A stretch of DNA of 64,000 nucleotides from Nordella sp. HKS 07 (GCF_011046735.1 NZ_CP049258.1:1878001-1942000), one strand, 5' to 3'. Counted from the stretch's first letter, positions 35,554 to 44,646 are shown. Notes: a model not told the origin generated them from the letters alone. Program-made: numbers and translations.

Positions 35554-36206
35554 TGTTCGACATCAATCTCTTCCTCAAGGCGGCGCCGACGCTGCTGCAG
35601 GGCCTCGGCATCACCTTCCTTGTAACGGTGGCGGCCTCCCTCATCGCCTGCGCCGGCGGCTTCCTGCTGGGTCTCGCCTCCCTGTCGGCGAAGAAATGGC
35701 TCGTACGGTCGGCCTCGGGCTTTACGCATGTGGCGCGCGCGACCCCTGAGATCATCGCGATCTTCTGGGCCTATTACAGCCTGCCGATCCTCCTCGGCGC
35801 CAATCTTTCCGGGATCACCTGCGGGATCCTGGCGCTCGGCCTGATCGGCGCCGGCTATATGGCCGAGATCGTGCGCGGCGGCGTGCTGGCCATCGGCAAA
35901 GGGCAATGGGAGGCCGCGAAGTCCCTGGCATTGCCGCGCATCATCGCCTGGACATATGTCGTCCTGCCGCAAGCGGCGAAGAAGATGCTGCCCCCCACGG
36001 TCAACTATCTGGCGGATCTCATCAAGGCCACCACCTTGCTGGCGGGCGTCGGCGTCGGCGAGACGGCCTATGCCGCTTATATTGAGGGTGCCGCCACCTA
36101 TCGCTATCTCGAGCCGCTGACCGGCGTCGCCATCCTGTTCTTCCTCATGATTTTCCCCATCAGCCTCCTTGCCCGCCGTCTCGACGGTGAGAAGAAATCA
36201 GCCTGA
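35550..36206 (+). CDS. Amino-acid ABC transporter permease (HisQ/GlnP type)
   Basis: About 218 residues, second channel half. ATG 35550 overlaps the previous stop (ATGA); an ATG at 35538 is a less likely start. It has five or so membrane helices and the coupling loop EIVRGGVLAIGKGQWEAAKSLALP. No ATP-binding subunit follows in this operon: the next gene encodes a RidA-like protein. The importer therefore has to borrow an ATPase encoded elsewhere. Confidence 0.92.
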   Translation: MMFDINLFLKAAPTLLQGLGITFLVTVAASLIACAGGFLLGLASLSAKKWLVRSASGFTHVARATPEIIAIFWAYYSLPILLGANLSGITCGILALGLIGAGYMAEIVRGGVLAIGKGQWEAAKSLALPRIIAWTYVVLPQAAKKMLPPTVNYLADLIKATTLLAGVGVGETAYAAYIEGAATYRYLEPLTGVAILFFLMIFPISLLARRLDGEKKSA

Positions 36207-36210
36207 ATCC

Positions 36211-37260
36211 ATGTCTGCCAATAAACTCTCCTTCATCCCCTTCGAAAAAATCTGGCGCATGCGCATCGATCATCCCTATTCGATGTTCGTGCGCGATGGC
36301 GACATGGCCTGGTCGACCGGCCAATGCCCGCTCGATCAGCGAGGCGAAGTTCTCTATCCTGGCAATCTCCTGGCACAGGGCCTCGTCGTCTGCGATTTCA
36401 TCAAGCGCTTCATGCGCGAGATCGGCTGCGCGGCTTCTGCCCTTGGCCGCGTGGTGGCCTATTATGTCAAGCAGCATCCGGGCGACGAACAGATGCTGAC
36501 CCGGCTCCTGCGCGACCGGCTCGGCGATGACCTGCAGATCATTCCCGTGGCGGTGCCGTATTTCTACTATGATGGCATGCTGCTCGAGATCGACGTCTAT
36601 GCCTCGACTACCCGCCGCCCGATGCAACGCCTCGAGGACGCCGAAACCCGCATCGCCTTGGAAGTGATTGATGCCGGTCCCCTCGTCTGGGCGGCGCTGC
36701 GTGTGCCAAAGACTTGCACGCGGCCGGCGGAGCCGGCAATCGACAAGCTCCTGGCCGACGCCGGACTGGCGAAAGACCGCCTTCTGGCCGACCAATGGTT
36801 CAGGTCGAAAGAAGCACAAGATCTTGCATCCGGGGCCGATGTCAGCGCCGATCTCGACAGCGATGCCGCGATCGGTGAGCTGACTTTCGCGAAGTCGCCG
36901 GTGCAAAGTGAAGTCATCGAAGAGCCTGTCGCGCTCACCATCCGCCACAGTGGCGATCACTTCTATGTCGCGGCGCGGGATGTGACCGCAGAGGGCGGCC
37001 TGGTGGAGCAGACGCAGGCCATCATGCGCACCATCGAAGCAAATCTGAGGCGGCGCGGCTTGCGTTTCTCCGATGTGCGCAAGTCAACGACCTATTATCT
37101 GGCTGGCAGCTCGGCGGACGAGCTTCACCTCAATATGCAGGTCCGCAATGGCTATTATTCCAAGCCCGGCCCTGCTTCGACCGGATTGCCGGTCATCGCT
37201 TTTCCTGCCACCCCGTCACTGATTACGGTGCAACTGCTAGGAATTGCTTCCAACCGCTAG
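36211..37260 (+). CDS. Two-domain RidA/YjgF-like protein
   Basis: 349 residues from ATG 36211, four bases after the permease stop. Two RidA-like folds lie in tandem: residues about 5-135 (AWSTGQCPLDQRGEVLYPGN, RVVAYYVKQHPGDEQML) and about 230-345 (RHSGDHFYVAARDVTAEGGL, RFSDVRKSTTYYLAG, GPASTGLPVIAFPA). RidA proteins are usually 125-150 residues and trimeric, and deaminate reactive enamines/imines made during amino-acid breakdown. A fused pair of this length is unusual. Being cotranscribed with an amino-acid importer suggests it clears or processes an intermediate from that substrate, which is inference. Confidence 0.85.
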   Translation: MSANKLSFIPFEKIWRMRIDHPYSMFVRDGDMAWSTGQCPLDQRGEVLYPGNLLAQGLVVCDFIKRFMREIGCAASALGRVVAYYVKQHPGDEQMLTRLLRDRLGDDLQIIPVAVPYFYYDGMLLEIDVYASTTRRPMQRLEDAETRIALEVIDAGPLVWAALRVPKTCTRPAEPAIDKLLADAGLAKDRLLADQWFRSKEAQDLASGADVSADLDSDAAIGELTFAKSPVQSEVIEEPVALTIRHSGDHFYVAARDVTAEGGLVEQTQAIMRTIEANLRRRGLRFSDVRKSTTYYLAGSSADELHLNMQVRNGYYSKPGPASTGLPVIAFPATPSLITVQLLGIASNR

Positions 37261-37261
37261 A

Positions 37262-37382
37262 GCCTTTCCGGTTTTGATCGAATCAATGGATTCAATCAAA
37301 ATGGGACAAAAAGGCTCGATTACATATATCTGGAGCGCTTCCTTGTCGCGAAAGTCGAGCAACTTTCGCGGGCAGCGCTCTA
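37262..37382. repeat. Palindromic repeat family B, copy 2
   Basis: Starts right after the RidA stop. GTTTTGAT/ATCAAAAT flank one hairpin. A second nested hairpin has GGAGCGC and GCGCTC as outer stem and CGCGAAAGT/ACTTTCGCG as inner stem, ending at GCTCTAG. The layout matches 15020-15127. Confidence 0.75.
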
Positions 37383-37384
37383 GC

Positions 37385-37510
37385 TCACGCCCAGAATTTG
37401 AGGGCAAGCCAGACGACCGCGAACCAGACCATCGCGGCGCCAGCTACCGAGGCAGCCCAGACCAGCACGATCGGAACGACGCTCTTTTGTCTTCGTCGGA
37501 CTCTGCTCAT
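37385..37510 (-). CDS. 41-residue single-pass membrane protein
   Basis: A short reverse-strand gene: ATG at 37510 preceded by GGAAAG, 41 codons, stop at 37385. The product has a very basic start (MSRVRRRQKS) and then one long hydrophobic stretch (VVPIVLVWAASVAGAAMVWF, continuing AVVWLALKFWA), so it would insert in the inner membrane with its N-terminus inside. Small proteins of this layout often bind and stabilise larger membrane complexes. I know no family for it. It lies between a repeat and the sugar-transport operon, and may be missed by standard gene callers. Confidence 0.55.
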   Translation of the reverse strand: MSRVRRRQKSVVPIVLVWAASVAGAAMVWFAVVWLALKFWA

Positions 37511-37613
37511 GGGCACTTTCCTTCCGAAGAAGGCCAAGGCTATGGAGTGATGACGTCACTAACAAGTTAAAGTTGAGGACAATGTCCCAAGACGGTTAAG
37601 CGGGTCTGCGCGC

Positions 37614-38678
37614 TCAGAGCCGCCTGCCCGAACCCGGATCGAAGAGATGTACGGATCCTGGCGCAATGGACATGGCGACAATCTCGCCGGGCGCGATCGG
37701 AAGGCGCTCGCGGAAGACGGTGGTCAGTTCCTGTCCGTCGAGATCGAGGACCGCATGCGTCTCCGCACCGGTGGGTTCGATGACGAGGGCCTTTGCCGGG
37801 GCGCCCGAGGAACCCTTGCTGACGGCCAGATGCTCGGGCCTGATGCCGAGAGTGACGGGTCGGCCCGCCAGCGCCGGCAATGGCTCCGGCAACGGCAGCG
37901 TTGCCCCCGACTGGACCTCGAAATCAGTACCATCGGCGGAGATGCGGCCGGGCAGCAGATTCATCGCCGGCGAGCCGATGAAGCCGGCGACGAAGGCATT
38001 GGCCGGACGATCATAGAGTTCGAGCGGCCGCCCAGCCTGCTCGATGACACCGCCTTGCAGCACCACGACGCGATCGGCCAATGTCATGGCCTCCATCTGG
38101 TCATGGGTGACATAGACGGTCGTCACTTTCAGTGTCTGATGCAGCTTCTTGATCTCGGCCCGCATCTGGACGCGGAGCTTGGCGTCGAGATTGGACAAGG
38201 GCTCATCGAACAGAAACACTTGCGGATTTCTGACCAGCGCCCGGCCCATCGCGACGCGTTGCCTTTGACCGCCAGAAAGCTGGCGAGGTAGCCGCTTCAA
38301 AAGATCAGCAAGACCGAGCATCTGGGCGGCCTGTCGGATCCGACCATCGACCGTATCCGCCGGCGTCTTCTTGAGGCGAAGCGCGAAACTCAGATTCTCC
38401 GCCACCGTCATATGCGGATAGAGCGCATAGCTCTGGAACACCATCGCCACATCGCGATCCTTCGGCTCGATGTCGTTGACGACTCGGCCACCGATGCGGA
38501 TCTCGCCTTCCGATACATCCTCGAGCCCGGCGATCATGCGCAAAAGCGTCGACTTTCCGCAGCCCGACGGCCCCACAAGAGCGACGAACTCACCCTCGCC
38601 GATATCGAGCGACAAACCCTTGATGACCTCCACTTGCCCGAAGAGCTTGCGAACGTCATTGATCGCGACCGATGCCAT
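37614..38678 (-). CDS. Sugar ABC transporter ATP-binding protein (UgpC/MalK type)
   Basis: 354 residues. Walker A GPSGCGKST, Q-loop VFQSYALYPHM, signature LSGGQRQRVAMGRAL, Walker B VFLFDEPLSNLD and switch His YVTHDQMEAM are all intact. The C-terminal TOBE/OB domain (VTLGIRPEHLAV) is typical of CUT1 importers. It powers the permeases encoded at 41320-43102 and is the last gene of the seven-gene reverse-strand operon, 42 bases after the BtpA gene. Confidence 0.93.
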   Translation of the reverse strand: MASVAINDVRKLFGQVEVIKGLSLDIGEGEFVALVGPSGCGKSTLLRMIAGLEDVSEGEIRIGGRVVNDIEPKDRDVAMVFQSYALYPHMTVAENLSFALRLKKTPADTVDGRIRQAAQMLGLADLLKRLPRQLSGGQRQRVAMGRALVRNPQVFLFDEPLSNLDAKLRVQMRAEIKKLHQTLKVTTVYVTHDQMEAMTLADRVVVLQGGVIEQAGRPLELYDRPANAFVAGFIGSPAMNLLPGRISADGTDFEVQSGATLPLPEPLPALAGRPVTLGIRPEHLAVSKGSSGAPAKALVIEPTGAETHAVLDLDGQELTTVFRERLPIAPGEIVAMSIAPGSVHLFDPGSGRRL

Positions 38679-38720
38679 GGGATCCCTCGTCTGCTCTGTT
38701 GGATATGCGGGATGCCGGCG

Positions 38721-39557
38721 CTATCTAAAGCGCTGCACCTTCTCCATGAGCCGTGAAACCTTGTCCGGCACCACGACACCCCACATGTTGTTGGTGTCCT
38801 TGAACCAGCTGCCGACGATCGCCCCGTCAGCCGCGGTGAGAAGGCGTTCGGCCGTGTCGGGGGTGATCCCGCTGCCGACCAGGATCGGCCGTGTCGCCCC
38901 CTCCCTTATGCCTTCGATCTCTTCGACCTCCGCAGCATGGCCTGTACGGTTGCCGGTCGCGATCAGTACGTCGGCACCGAAGAATTCGACATCGCGCGTC
39001 TGCTCGGAGAGAGGACGGTCGCCGACGATGGCATGACTGCCGTGTTTGACATGCACATCGGCGAAAACGAGTATATTGTCACCGCCGATGGCGCTGCGAT
39101 AGCGCAAGGCCCGGGGTGCTGCACCTTCGATGATGCCTTCATTTGCCACATAGGCATTGGCCCACTGATTGACGCGCACGAAATCGGCATTGCAGCTTCT
39201 GGCGCAGGCGAGCGAGGCGCGCGCGGCATTGGCAACGATGTTGAAGCCCAAGGGGACGCGCGTAGCCTTGCGGATGCGGTCGCCCACGACCGACATCGCG
39301 CCCACCGTCTCATATCCGATATCCTCGGGCTTGAGGAAAGGAATGTCGCCGGCATTCTCGAGCAACAGTCCATCGACGCCTCCGCCGACGAGACGCAAGG
39401 CTTCTTCCACAGCGGCATCATAGACCGCTTCGAGATCGACCGCCCTGGCGCGCGGCGATCCGGGCAGCGGCTTGACGTGAACCATGCCGATGATTGGCTT
39501 GTTTACGGCGAACAGCTTGCGCAGGGGATTGGGGTTTGCGGGCGGTTGATCGAGCAT
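38721..39557 (-). CDS. BtpA/SgcQ-family TIM-barrel protein
   Basis: About 278 residues. It has the family start KPIIGMVHVKPLPGSPRA, then GGVDGLLLENAGDIPF, ADFVRVNQWANAYVANEGII and GADVLIATGNRTG, ending in SGITPDTAERLLTAADGAIV, a phosphate-binding-like TIM-barrel end. Members occur beside sugar transport and kinase genes; one (BtpA) is linked to photosystem I stability, but their enzymatic role is not settled. ATG 39557 is preceded by AGGAC eight bases away; ATG 39584 lacks such a site. Its position after PfkB kinase and amidohydrolase genes suggests action on a phosphorylated sugar. Confidence 0.85.
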   Translation of the reverse strand: MLDQPPANPNPLRKLFAVNKPIIGMVHVKPLPGSPRARAVDLEAVYDAAVEEALRLVGGGVDGLLLENAGDIPFLKPEDIGYETVGAMSVVGDRIRKATRVPLGFNIVANAARASLACARSCNADFVRVNQWANAYVANEGIIEGAAPRALRYRSAIGGDNILVFADVHVKHGSHAIVGDRPLSEQTRDVEFFGADVLIATGNRTGHAAEVEEIEGIREGATRPILVGSGITPDTAERLLTAADGAIVGSWFKDTNNMWGVVVPDKVSRLMEKVQRFR

Positions 39558-39590
39558 GGTTTTTGTCCTGATCTGCGAGTTCATGGTTGA

Positions 39591-40382
39591 TTATTCGGTC
39601 CGGTCGATGCCCCAGATGCGGGCGGCGTTGCGCCAGAACACCTTTTCGAGATCGGCGTCCGAAAGACCGATCTCCCTGAGCTTAAGCTGTTCGATCTTCG
39701 GAGATTGATAGGGCACATCGGAGCCGTACTGCAGCCGGTCGGCCGACACGTTCTTGATGAATGTCATGATGTCGAAGGCGAAGGCCTGGGACATGTCGAC
39801 ACATATATTGGGATATTCCTGGCAGGCGAGGATGCATTCCCACAGGAAGGCATGCATGCCGATATGGGCAAGAACGAACTGCACCTTGGGATAGGCCTTT
39901 GCTGCCTGCGCCTGCAGATAGGGAAGATCGCGCGGCGCGTCACCGGAATGAAACAGGACGGTGAGGCCATATTGCTCGGCCTTGTCGAGCAGCGGCCCCA
40001 TTACCTTCATGTCGTTCGGCCGGTAGAAATCATAGCCGGCGACCAGTTTCAGGCCGCGGCAATTCCATTCCCCGACATAACGGTCAATGAGCGTTTGTGT
40101 ATGCTCAGTCCCGAATGTTGGGTCGATGCGCGCCACGCCAACGATGCGGTCGGGATATTTCCTGGCCGCTTCGCCGACCAGTCCGTTGGCCTTGTCATAG
40201 TCGGCGTCCCAAGGTGGACTCATGCGCCGGTCATGCGGGAAGAGCACGCCATGCGATGCATTCTGCTCGTCGAGAAGCCTGATGACACTGTCGGGTTGGC
40301 CGTTCACCAGATAAGGTACGCAAGTGTGCGCCGCTACATTGGCGTCGGTGCCATAATGCATATGAGCGTCGATGACCTTCAT
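39591..40382 (-). CDS. Amidohydrolase family 2 (metal-dependent hydrolase)
   Basis: 263 residues from ATG 40382; the longer open frame upstream is shadow of the kinase gene, whose stop overlaps this ATG (ATGA). The N-terminus MKVIDAHMHYG holds the metal-binding HxH. Further segments RIVGVARIDPTFG, RGLKLVAGYDFYRP, VLFHSGDAP, FVLAHIGMHAFLWE and LQYGSDVPYQSP supply the remaining His/Asp ligands of the TIM-barrel. It probably hydrolyses or decarboxylates/opens a lactone or similar product of the imported sugar. Confidence 0.88.
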   Translation of the reverse strand: MKVIDAHMHYGTDANVAAHTCVPYLVNGQPDSVIRLLDEQNASHGVLFPHDRRMSPPWDADYDKANGLVGEAARKYPDRIVGVARIDPTFGTEHTQTLIDRYVGEWNCRGLKLVAGYDFYRPNDMKVMGPLLDKAEQYGLTVLFHSGDAPRDLPYLQAQAAKAYPKVQFVLAHIGMHAFLWECILACQEYPNICVDMSQAFAFDIMTFIKNVSADRLQYGSDVPYQSPKIEQLKLREIGLSDADLEKVFWRNAARIWGIDRTE

Positions 40383-41323
40383 CGGATCAGGTTCTCCTTG
40401 AAGTGGTTGCGGTAGCGCTCGGCCACTTGGTCCATGTCGGGCAGGTTGGTCTGGCAGCCCCAGGCCTCGACCACGAAGCTCGCGACCGTCGCAGCGAATT
40501 TGCCGGTCTGTTCGACCGGCCAGCCGCGCACGAGGCCGCACACGACTGAAGCCGCGAAACTGTCTCCGGCGCCTGTCGAGTCGACGAAGTGCTCGGTCTT
40601 CACCGCCGGCAGACGGATCTCGCCTTGCGCCTGGTACCACCGGCTGCCATTGCTGCCTTCCGTCACCACCACCAGGCGCGGGCCGAGATCCAGCAATGCG
40701 CTGGCGGAGCTGAACGAAAGCCGGTCGATGAGATCGGCGGCCTCGCCGCGGCTCAGGATCAGAATGTCGGCGGCTGCGAGGAAGCGGGAGGCAGACTGGC
40801 CTGCGGTCGCCACCATTCCGTTGATCGCCGTCAGTCGGCCGGCGCGCTTAGCGGATTCGATGGCTCCAAGCGTATAGTGGCTGAACTTTTCGCTCACCAC
40901 CAGCGCCTTGGCGCTCGCGATGGCGACTTCCGGTATCCGCCAATCGTCCTGGCATTCCGCGACGCCCAGATGCGACACGCAGAAGCTGCGATTCTCCGCA
41001 TCGAAGAAATTGAAGCTATGGCCGGACCTGGTGCCGCCGCGGATTTCGACGCCCGCGAGATCGACGCCAAGCTGGCGCAGATGCGCGGCATAGCCCGACG
41101 TATCGAAATCATCGCCCACCACCATGCCAAGGCCGGTGCGTATGCCAAGCCGGGCCGCCACGGCCGCGATATTGGCGCTGCAATCGCCGAAGTGGATGCG
41201 TTCCATTTCCGCGATCGGCATGTCGAGCGCGACCGTCTCGCCTTCGGCGGGCAGGCGCTGCATGCGCAGGAGGTGGTCGAAGATCGACCACGATCCGATG
41301 GAGAACAGTTCAAGACCGCTCAT
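40379..41323 (-). CDS. PfkB-family carbohydrate kinase
   Basis: 314 residues from ATG 41323, which overlaps the permease stop (ATGA). It has the ribokinase N-terminal region (HFGDCSANIAAVAARLGIRT) with a two-G hinge (GMVVGDDFDTSGYAAHLRQL) and the ATP/catalytic motif DSTGAGDSFAASV (GAGD at 251-254). It phosphorylates the imported sugar, trapping it inside. The specific sugar is not evident. Confidence 0.9.
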   Translation of the reverse strand: MSGLELFSIGSWSIFDHLLRMQRLPAEGETVALDMPIAEMERIHFGDCSANIAAVAARLGIRTGLGMVVGDDFDTSGYAAHLRQLGVDLAGVEIRGGTRSGHSFNFFDAENRSFCVSHLGVAECQDDWRIPEVAIASAKALVVSEKFSHYTLGAIESAKRAGRLTAINGMVATAGQSASRFLAAADILILSRGEAADLIDRLSFSSASALLDLGPRLVVVTEGSNGSRWYQAQGEIRLPAVKTEHFVDSTGAGDSFAASVVCGLVRGWPVEQTGKFAATVASFVVEAWGCQTNLPDMDQVAERYRNHFKENLIR

Positions 41324-42186
41324 TTGACCGCTCCGAGGGTGAGGCCGCGCGTGATCTGGCGCTGGAACAGCAGTGAGGCGATCATGCCGGGCACGGCCGA
41401 GACCATCGCCGCCGCAGCCATCAATCCCCATTTGATCTGGTCGAAAGTCATGGCCTGCAGGATGCCCATGGTGATCGGCCGCGTTTCGCCACCGGCCAGC
41501 ACCAGACCGAAGATCAGATTGTTCCAGCTGAAGATAAAGGCAATGATCATCGCACTGGCGAGGCCCGGTCTGGCGATCGGCACGATGATCCGCAATAGGA
41601 TAGTGAGCGGCCCCGCCCCGTCGATGCGCGCCGCTTCCTCGATCTCGAGCGGTATGTCGCGGATGAAGCTCATGAGGATCAGGATGATCAGCGGCAAGGT
41701 GATCAGCTGGTGCACCAGGATCATTCCGACATAGCTGTCATAGAGGCCGGTGGTCGTATAGAAGGCATATAACGGCAGGATGATCGCCAGCTCCGGCGCA
41801 AAGCGGAAGGAAAGGATGGTGAAGCGCGCACGATTGGCGCGGCGCGCTTCGCCGCGCGCCAGCGCGTAAGCGGCCGGCAGACCCAGGATGATCGAGAGCA
41901 GGACGGCGCCCGAGGAAATGATCACCGAGTTGCGCAGAAAGCGCAAGAGATCCGGCATCACGCCGCCGGCCTGGTCGGCCTCGGTACCGAACAGGATCTC
42001 AGTATAATTGGCGAAAGTCGGAACGAAGGTGAAGCGCGGCGGGTAGGCGATGATGTCGCCGAACTCCTTGAGCGACATCGTGAAGATCCAATAGATCGGA
42101 AACAACACAAACGCGGCGAGCAGTGCATAGCCCAACGCGAGCAGCGCCGTGTGGACGAGGCGGCGAGAGTTGCGGCTAGCGGCCAT
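41320..42186 (-). CDS. Sugar ABC transporter permease (MalG type)
   Basis: 288 residues with six membrane helices. The EAA coupling motif is EIEEAARIDGAGPLTILLRI and the usual family end GMIASLLFQRQITRGLTLGAVK is present. It pairs with the MalF-type permease just upstream (11-base overlap) and is coupled by ATGA to the kinase gene. Confidence 0.93.
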   Translation of the reverse strand: MAASRNSRRLVHTALLALGYALLAAFVLFPIYWIFTMSLKEFGDIIAYPPRFTFVPTFANYTEILFGTEADQAGGVMPDLLRFLRNSVIISSGAVLLSIILGLPAAYALARGEARRANRARFTILSFRFAPELAIILPLYAFYTTTGLYDSYVGMILVHQLITLPLIILILMSFIRDIPLEIEEAARIDGAGPLTILLRIIVPIARPGLASAMIIAFIFSWNNLIFGLVLAGGETRPITMGILQAMTFDQIKWGLMAAAAMVSAVPGMIASLLFQRQITRGLTLGAVK

Positions 42187-43102
42187 GGAACCTCATTTCC
42201 TCCTTGCGCCAGAGCGACAGGAGAATCGTGCTGAACACGTAAGAGAGGATCCAGAGGATGAAGACGATGGCCATCGCGCGGCCAAGGCTCGACCACCGAT
42301 AGGCCTCCTCATAGGCCATCACGTGCAGGGTTCGCGTCGCATTGAGGGGGCCGCCCCTCGTCGTCGCATAGATGATTTCGAGCGACTTGAGCGCGTCCGG
42401 AATGCGGAACATAGCGACCAGAACGATATAGGGCTTGAGCGCCTGCAGCTTGATATGGCGGATCGTCTGCCAGGCATTCGCGCCGTCGATACGCGCCGCT
42501 TCCAGCACCTCGCCCGAGATCGACTGCAGCCCGGCCAGCAGGATGATCGCGGCAAGTGGCATGAACAGCCAGGTATCGATCAGGACGATCGAGACGAGCG
42601 CGGTCTGGGGATCGCTGAGCCAGGAGAACGGCGGTAGGCCGACCTGCGCCAGGAGCCAATTGAGGACGCCGCTTTGCGGCTGCATCATCGTCTTCCACAT
42701 CAAACCCGCAACGACGGGCGGGATGAGAAGTGGCAGCGCGATGGTGCTGCGGAAGAACCACTGCACCTTGCTCGGCACATCGAGCAGAAGGGCGACGGCG
42801 AGCCCGAGCGGGATCTGGATCAGCGTCGCCAATCCGGCATAGAGCAAAGTGTTGCCGAGCGCGATCCAGAAGGTCGGGTTCTGTGCGAGCTTCAGGTAAT
42901 TCGCGAAGCCGATGAAGCGGGTTACGCCGGCATATAGCTTCTCATTGGTGAGGCTCGTATAGACGCCGTCGAGAAAGGGTACGACGGTTAGGAACAAAAG
43001 GCACAGCGCCGGGGCGAGCATGGCGATATAGACCGCCCGCCCGCCCGCCAGGGCACCTTTTCCGCTTGCTGCGCTGCGCATCTGTCGACCCGACGGCTTC
43101 AA
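42176..43102 (-). CDS. Sugar ABC transporter permease (MalF type)
   Basis: 308 residues with six membrane helices. The family segments are LLFLTVVPFLDGVYTSLTNE near the start and the EAA loop EVLEAARIDGANAWQTIRHI. It forms the channel with the MalG-type partner and lies six bases after the binding-protein gene. Confidence 0.93.
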   Translation of the reverse strand: MKPSGRQMRSAASGKGALAGGRAVYIAMLAPALCLLFLTVVPFLDGVYTSLTNEKLYAGVTRFIGFANYLKLAQNPTFWIALGNTLLYAGLATLIQIPLGLAVALLLDVPSKVQWFFRSTIALPLLIPPVVAGLMWKTMMQPQSGVLNWLLAQVGLPPFSWLSDPQTALVSIVLIDTWLFMPLAAIILLAGLQSISGEVLEAARIDGANAWQTIRHIKLQALKPYIVLVAMFRIPDALKSLEIIYATTRGGPLNATRTLHVMAYEEAYRWSSLGRAMAIVFILWILSYVFSTILLSLWRKEEMRFHGR

Positions 43103-43108
43103 CTTCGC

Positions 43109-44500
43109 TTATTCAGCCAGCATCTGCTCGACAGCTTCCTGAGCCGCGCAGAGATTTTCCCGCACATTGCCGTTGTCGAAATAGGACTTCTGGACGGCTT
43201 CCGCCCAACGGTCGAGCATGCGCGTCAGCTCCGGATGGGGCGGGAAGCGCACCGCCGCCACTGCGCTCTCTTCCTCGGTGACTTTGCGATACTGGCCGGG
43301 CTCCGCGCCCCAGCTCTCGACTTTCGCCGCGAGTTCGGGGTTCGCCCAGGCCGATTGGCGGACAGGGTTCATATTGCCGGCAAGATGCATCTTGACCATC
43401 ACATCCTTTGACGTGACCCATTCGAGGAACAGCCATGCGGCGTCTTTCTGCTTCGAGGCGGAATTCATCGACATCGACCACACCCAGGCGGCGGCGGCGC
43501 GCTGGCCATCGGGCCCGAGCGGTGTCAGCGCATAGCCAACATCGTCGGCGATCTTGGACTGCTTGGGATCCTCATAGACGGAGGCAAAGAGGTTGGCCTC
43601 GTTCAGGGACATCACATACTGTCCCGAGGCGAAACCCTGCATGGCTTGGTCCCAGGTGAACGCGCCCGCCCCTTCCGGTGACGCGGTACGGATTAATTTG
43701 ACGAAATCTTCCGTCGCCTTGACGCTGGCATCGGAGCAGATCTGCAGCTTGCCCGAAGCGTCGACCATCTCGACGCCATAGGACTGCAGCATCGTGCCGA
43801 AGGTGAGATAGGGCAGATCCCAATATTTGTCGAAGCGTGTGATCAACCCGTGGATCGGGCCATCGGGACCCTCTGTCTTGAGCTTGGGCGCCATGGCCAG
43901 TAGATCGGCATAGGTCTTGGGCACTTCGAGCCCGAGCTTCTTCATGAGGCTCGGCCTGTAGGCGATCTGATAGCTTTCGGCATTGATCGGCATCGCCCAA
44001 AGCTTGCCTTCACCCAGGCCCTTCATGGGCTCGAGCGTCCAGCGGCCCGAAGCGAGGATTCCAGGGATGAAGTCCTTCACGTCATACTCGGCAGGGTCGG
44101 TGAGCTTGTCATTGGCGATAAATTCATCGAGCGGCTCGAGCCAGCCCGCCGAGGCATACTGCCAGTTGTTCAAGGGTGACGTCATGAAGACATCATAGGC
44201 GCCGGTCTTGGAGGACAGATCCGCTAGAAGCTTTTCGAAACCCGGCTGCTCGGCGAGCTCCTCGAAAGTGACCTTGATGCCGGTTTTCGCCGTGAAGTCC
44301 GCCAGCATCGGCTTCAGTGCGTCAACGAAAGGATGCGAGATCAGGAGAAGATTGAGACTTGCGCCCTCGGCCTGCTTCCAGTTGACCTCGGCCCATGACG
44401 GACCCGGCGCCACGGTGAGACCCGCGAGCGAGCACATAAGGGCGAACGCCATCCCGCGAACTACCCCGATCGTGGAGCTTCCACGCTTTACTTCAAACAT
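43109..44500 (-). CDS. Sugar ABC transporter substrate-binding protein (family 1)
   Basis: About 463 residues from ATG 44500, which has a strong GGAGGAA site nine bases before it; the in-frame ATG at 44530 has none. A signal peptide ends near SWA-EV. Typical features: LLISHPFVDALKPMLADFTA, TGIKVTFEELAEQPG, GAYDVFMTSPLNNWQYAS, and a long C-terminal lobe. First gene of the operon, 147 bases from the divergent SorC regulator with a palindromic operator candidate between. The ligand is probably a sugar or polyol. Confidence 0.92.
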   Translation of the reverse strand: MFEVKRGSSTIGVVRGMAFALMCSLAGLTVAPGPSWAEVNWKQAEGASLNLLLISHPFVDALKPMLADFTAKTGIKVTFEELAEQPGFEKLLADLSSKTGAYDVFMTSPLNNWQYASAGWLEPLDEFIANDKLTDPAEYDVKDFIPGILASGRWTLEPMKGLGEGKLWAMPINAESYQIAYRPSLMKKLGLEVPKTYADLLAMAPKLKTEGPDGPIHGLITRFDKYWDLPYLTFGTMLQSYGVEMVDASGKLQICSDASVKATEDFVKLIRTASPEGAGAFTWDQAMQGFASGQYVMSLNEANLFASVYEDPKQSKIADDVGYALTPLGPDGQRAAAAWVWSMSMNSASKQKDAAWLFLEWVTSKDVMVKMHLAGNMNPVRQSAWANPELAAKVESWGAEPGQYRKVTEEESAVAAVRFPPHPELTRMLDRWAEAVQKSYFDNGNVRENLCAAQEAVEQMLAE

Positions 44501-44555
44501 GTTTGTTTCCTCCAGGCCGTTTCCCGGCACGCTATCGATATGATCCGAAAGGTGT

Positions 44556-44571
44556 TTGCACTTTTGTGCAA
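44556..44571. promoter_or_regulatory. Perfect inverted repeat, candidate SorC operator
   Basis: TTGCAC-TTTT-GTGCAA is a perfect 6-4-6 palindrome in the 146-base gap between the divergent SorC and sugar operon genes. Related TGCAC/GTGCA half-sites recur just to its right. Confidence 0.65.
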
Positions 44572-44613
44572 TTCATGCACATTAAGCGTAACAATGCCCG
44601 AATTGACCGTCAA

Positions 44614-44638
44614 CACAAAAGTGCACAAAGTGCAGTAA
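44614..44638. promoter_or_regulatory. Second cluster of TGCAC/GTGCA half-sites
   Basis: CACAAAAGTGCACAAAGTGC contains a GTGCAC palindrome and repeated AAAGTGC half-sites, 9-33 bases before the SorC start codon. A regulator bound here would block its own transcription; two boxes are usual for tetrameric SorC proteins. Confidence 0.5.
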
Positions 44639-44646
44639 AGTGCCCC

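Noticed and set aside
40589-41734. 381-codon plus-strand open frame
   Set aside because: Antisense to the PfkB kinase and permease genes; no domain.
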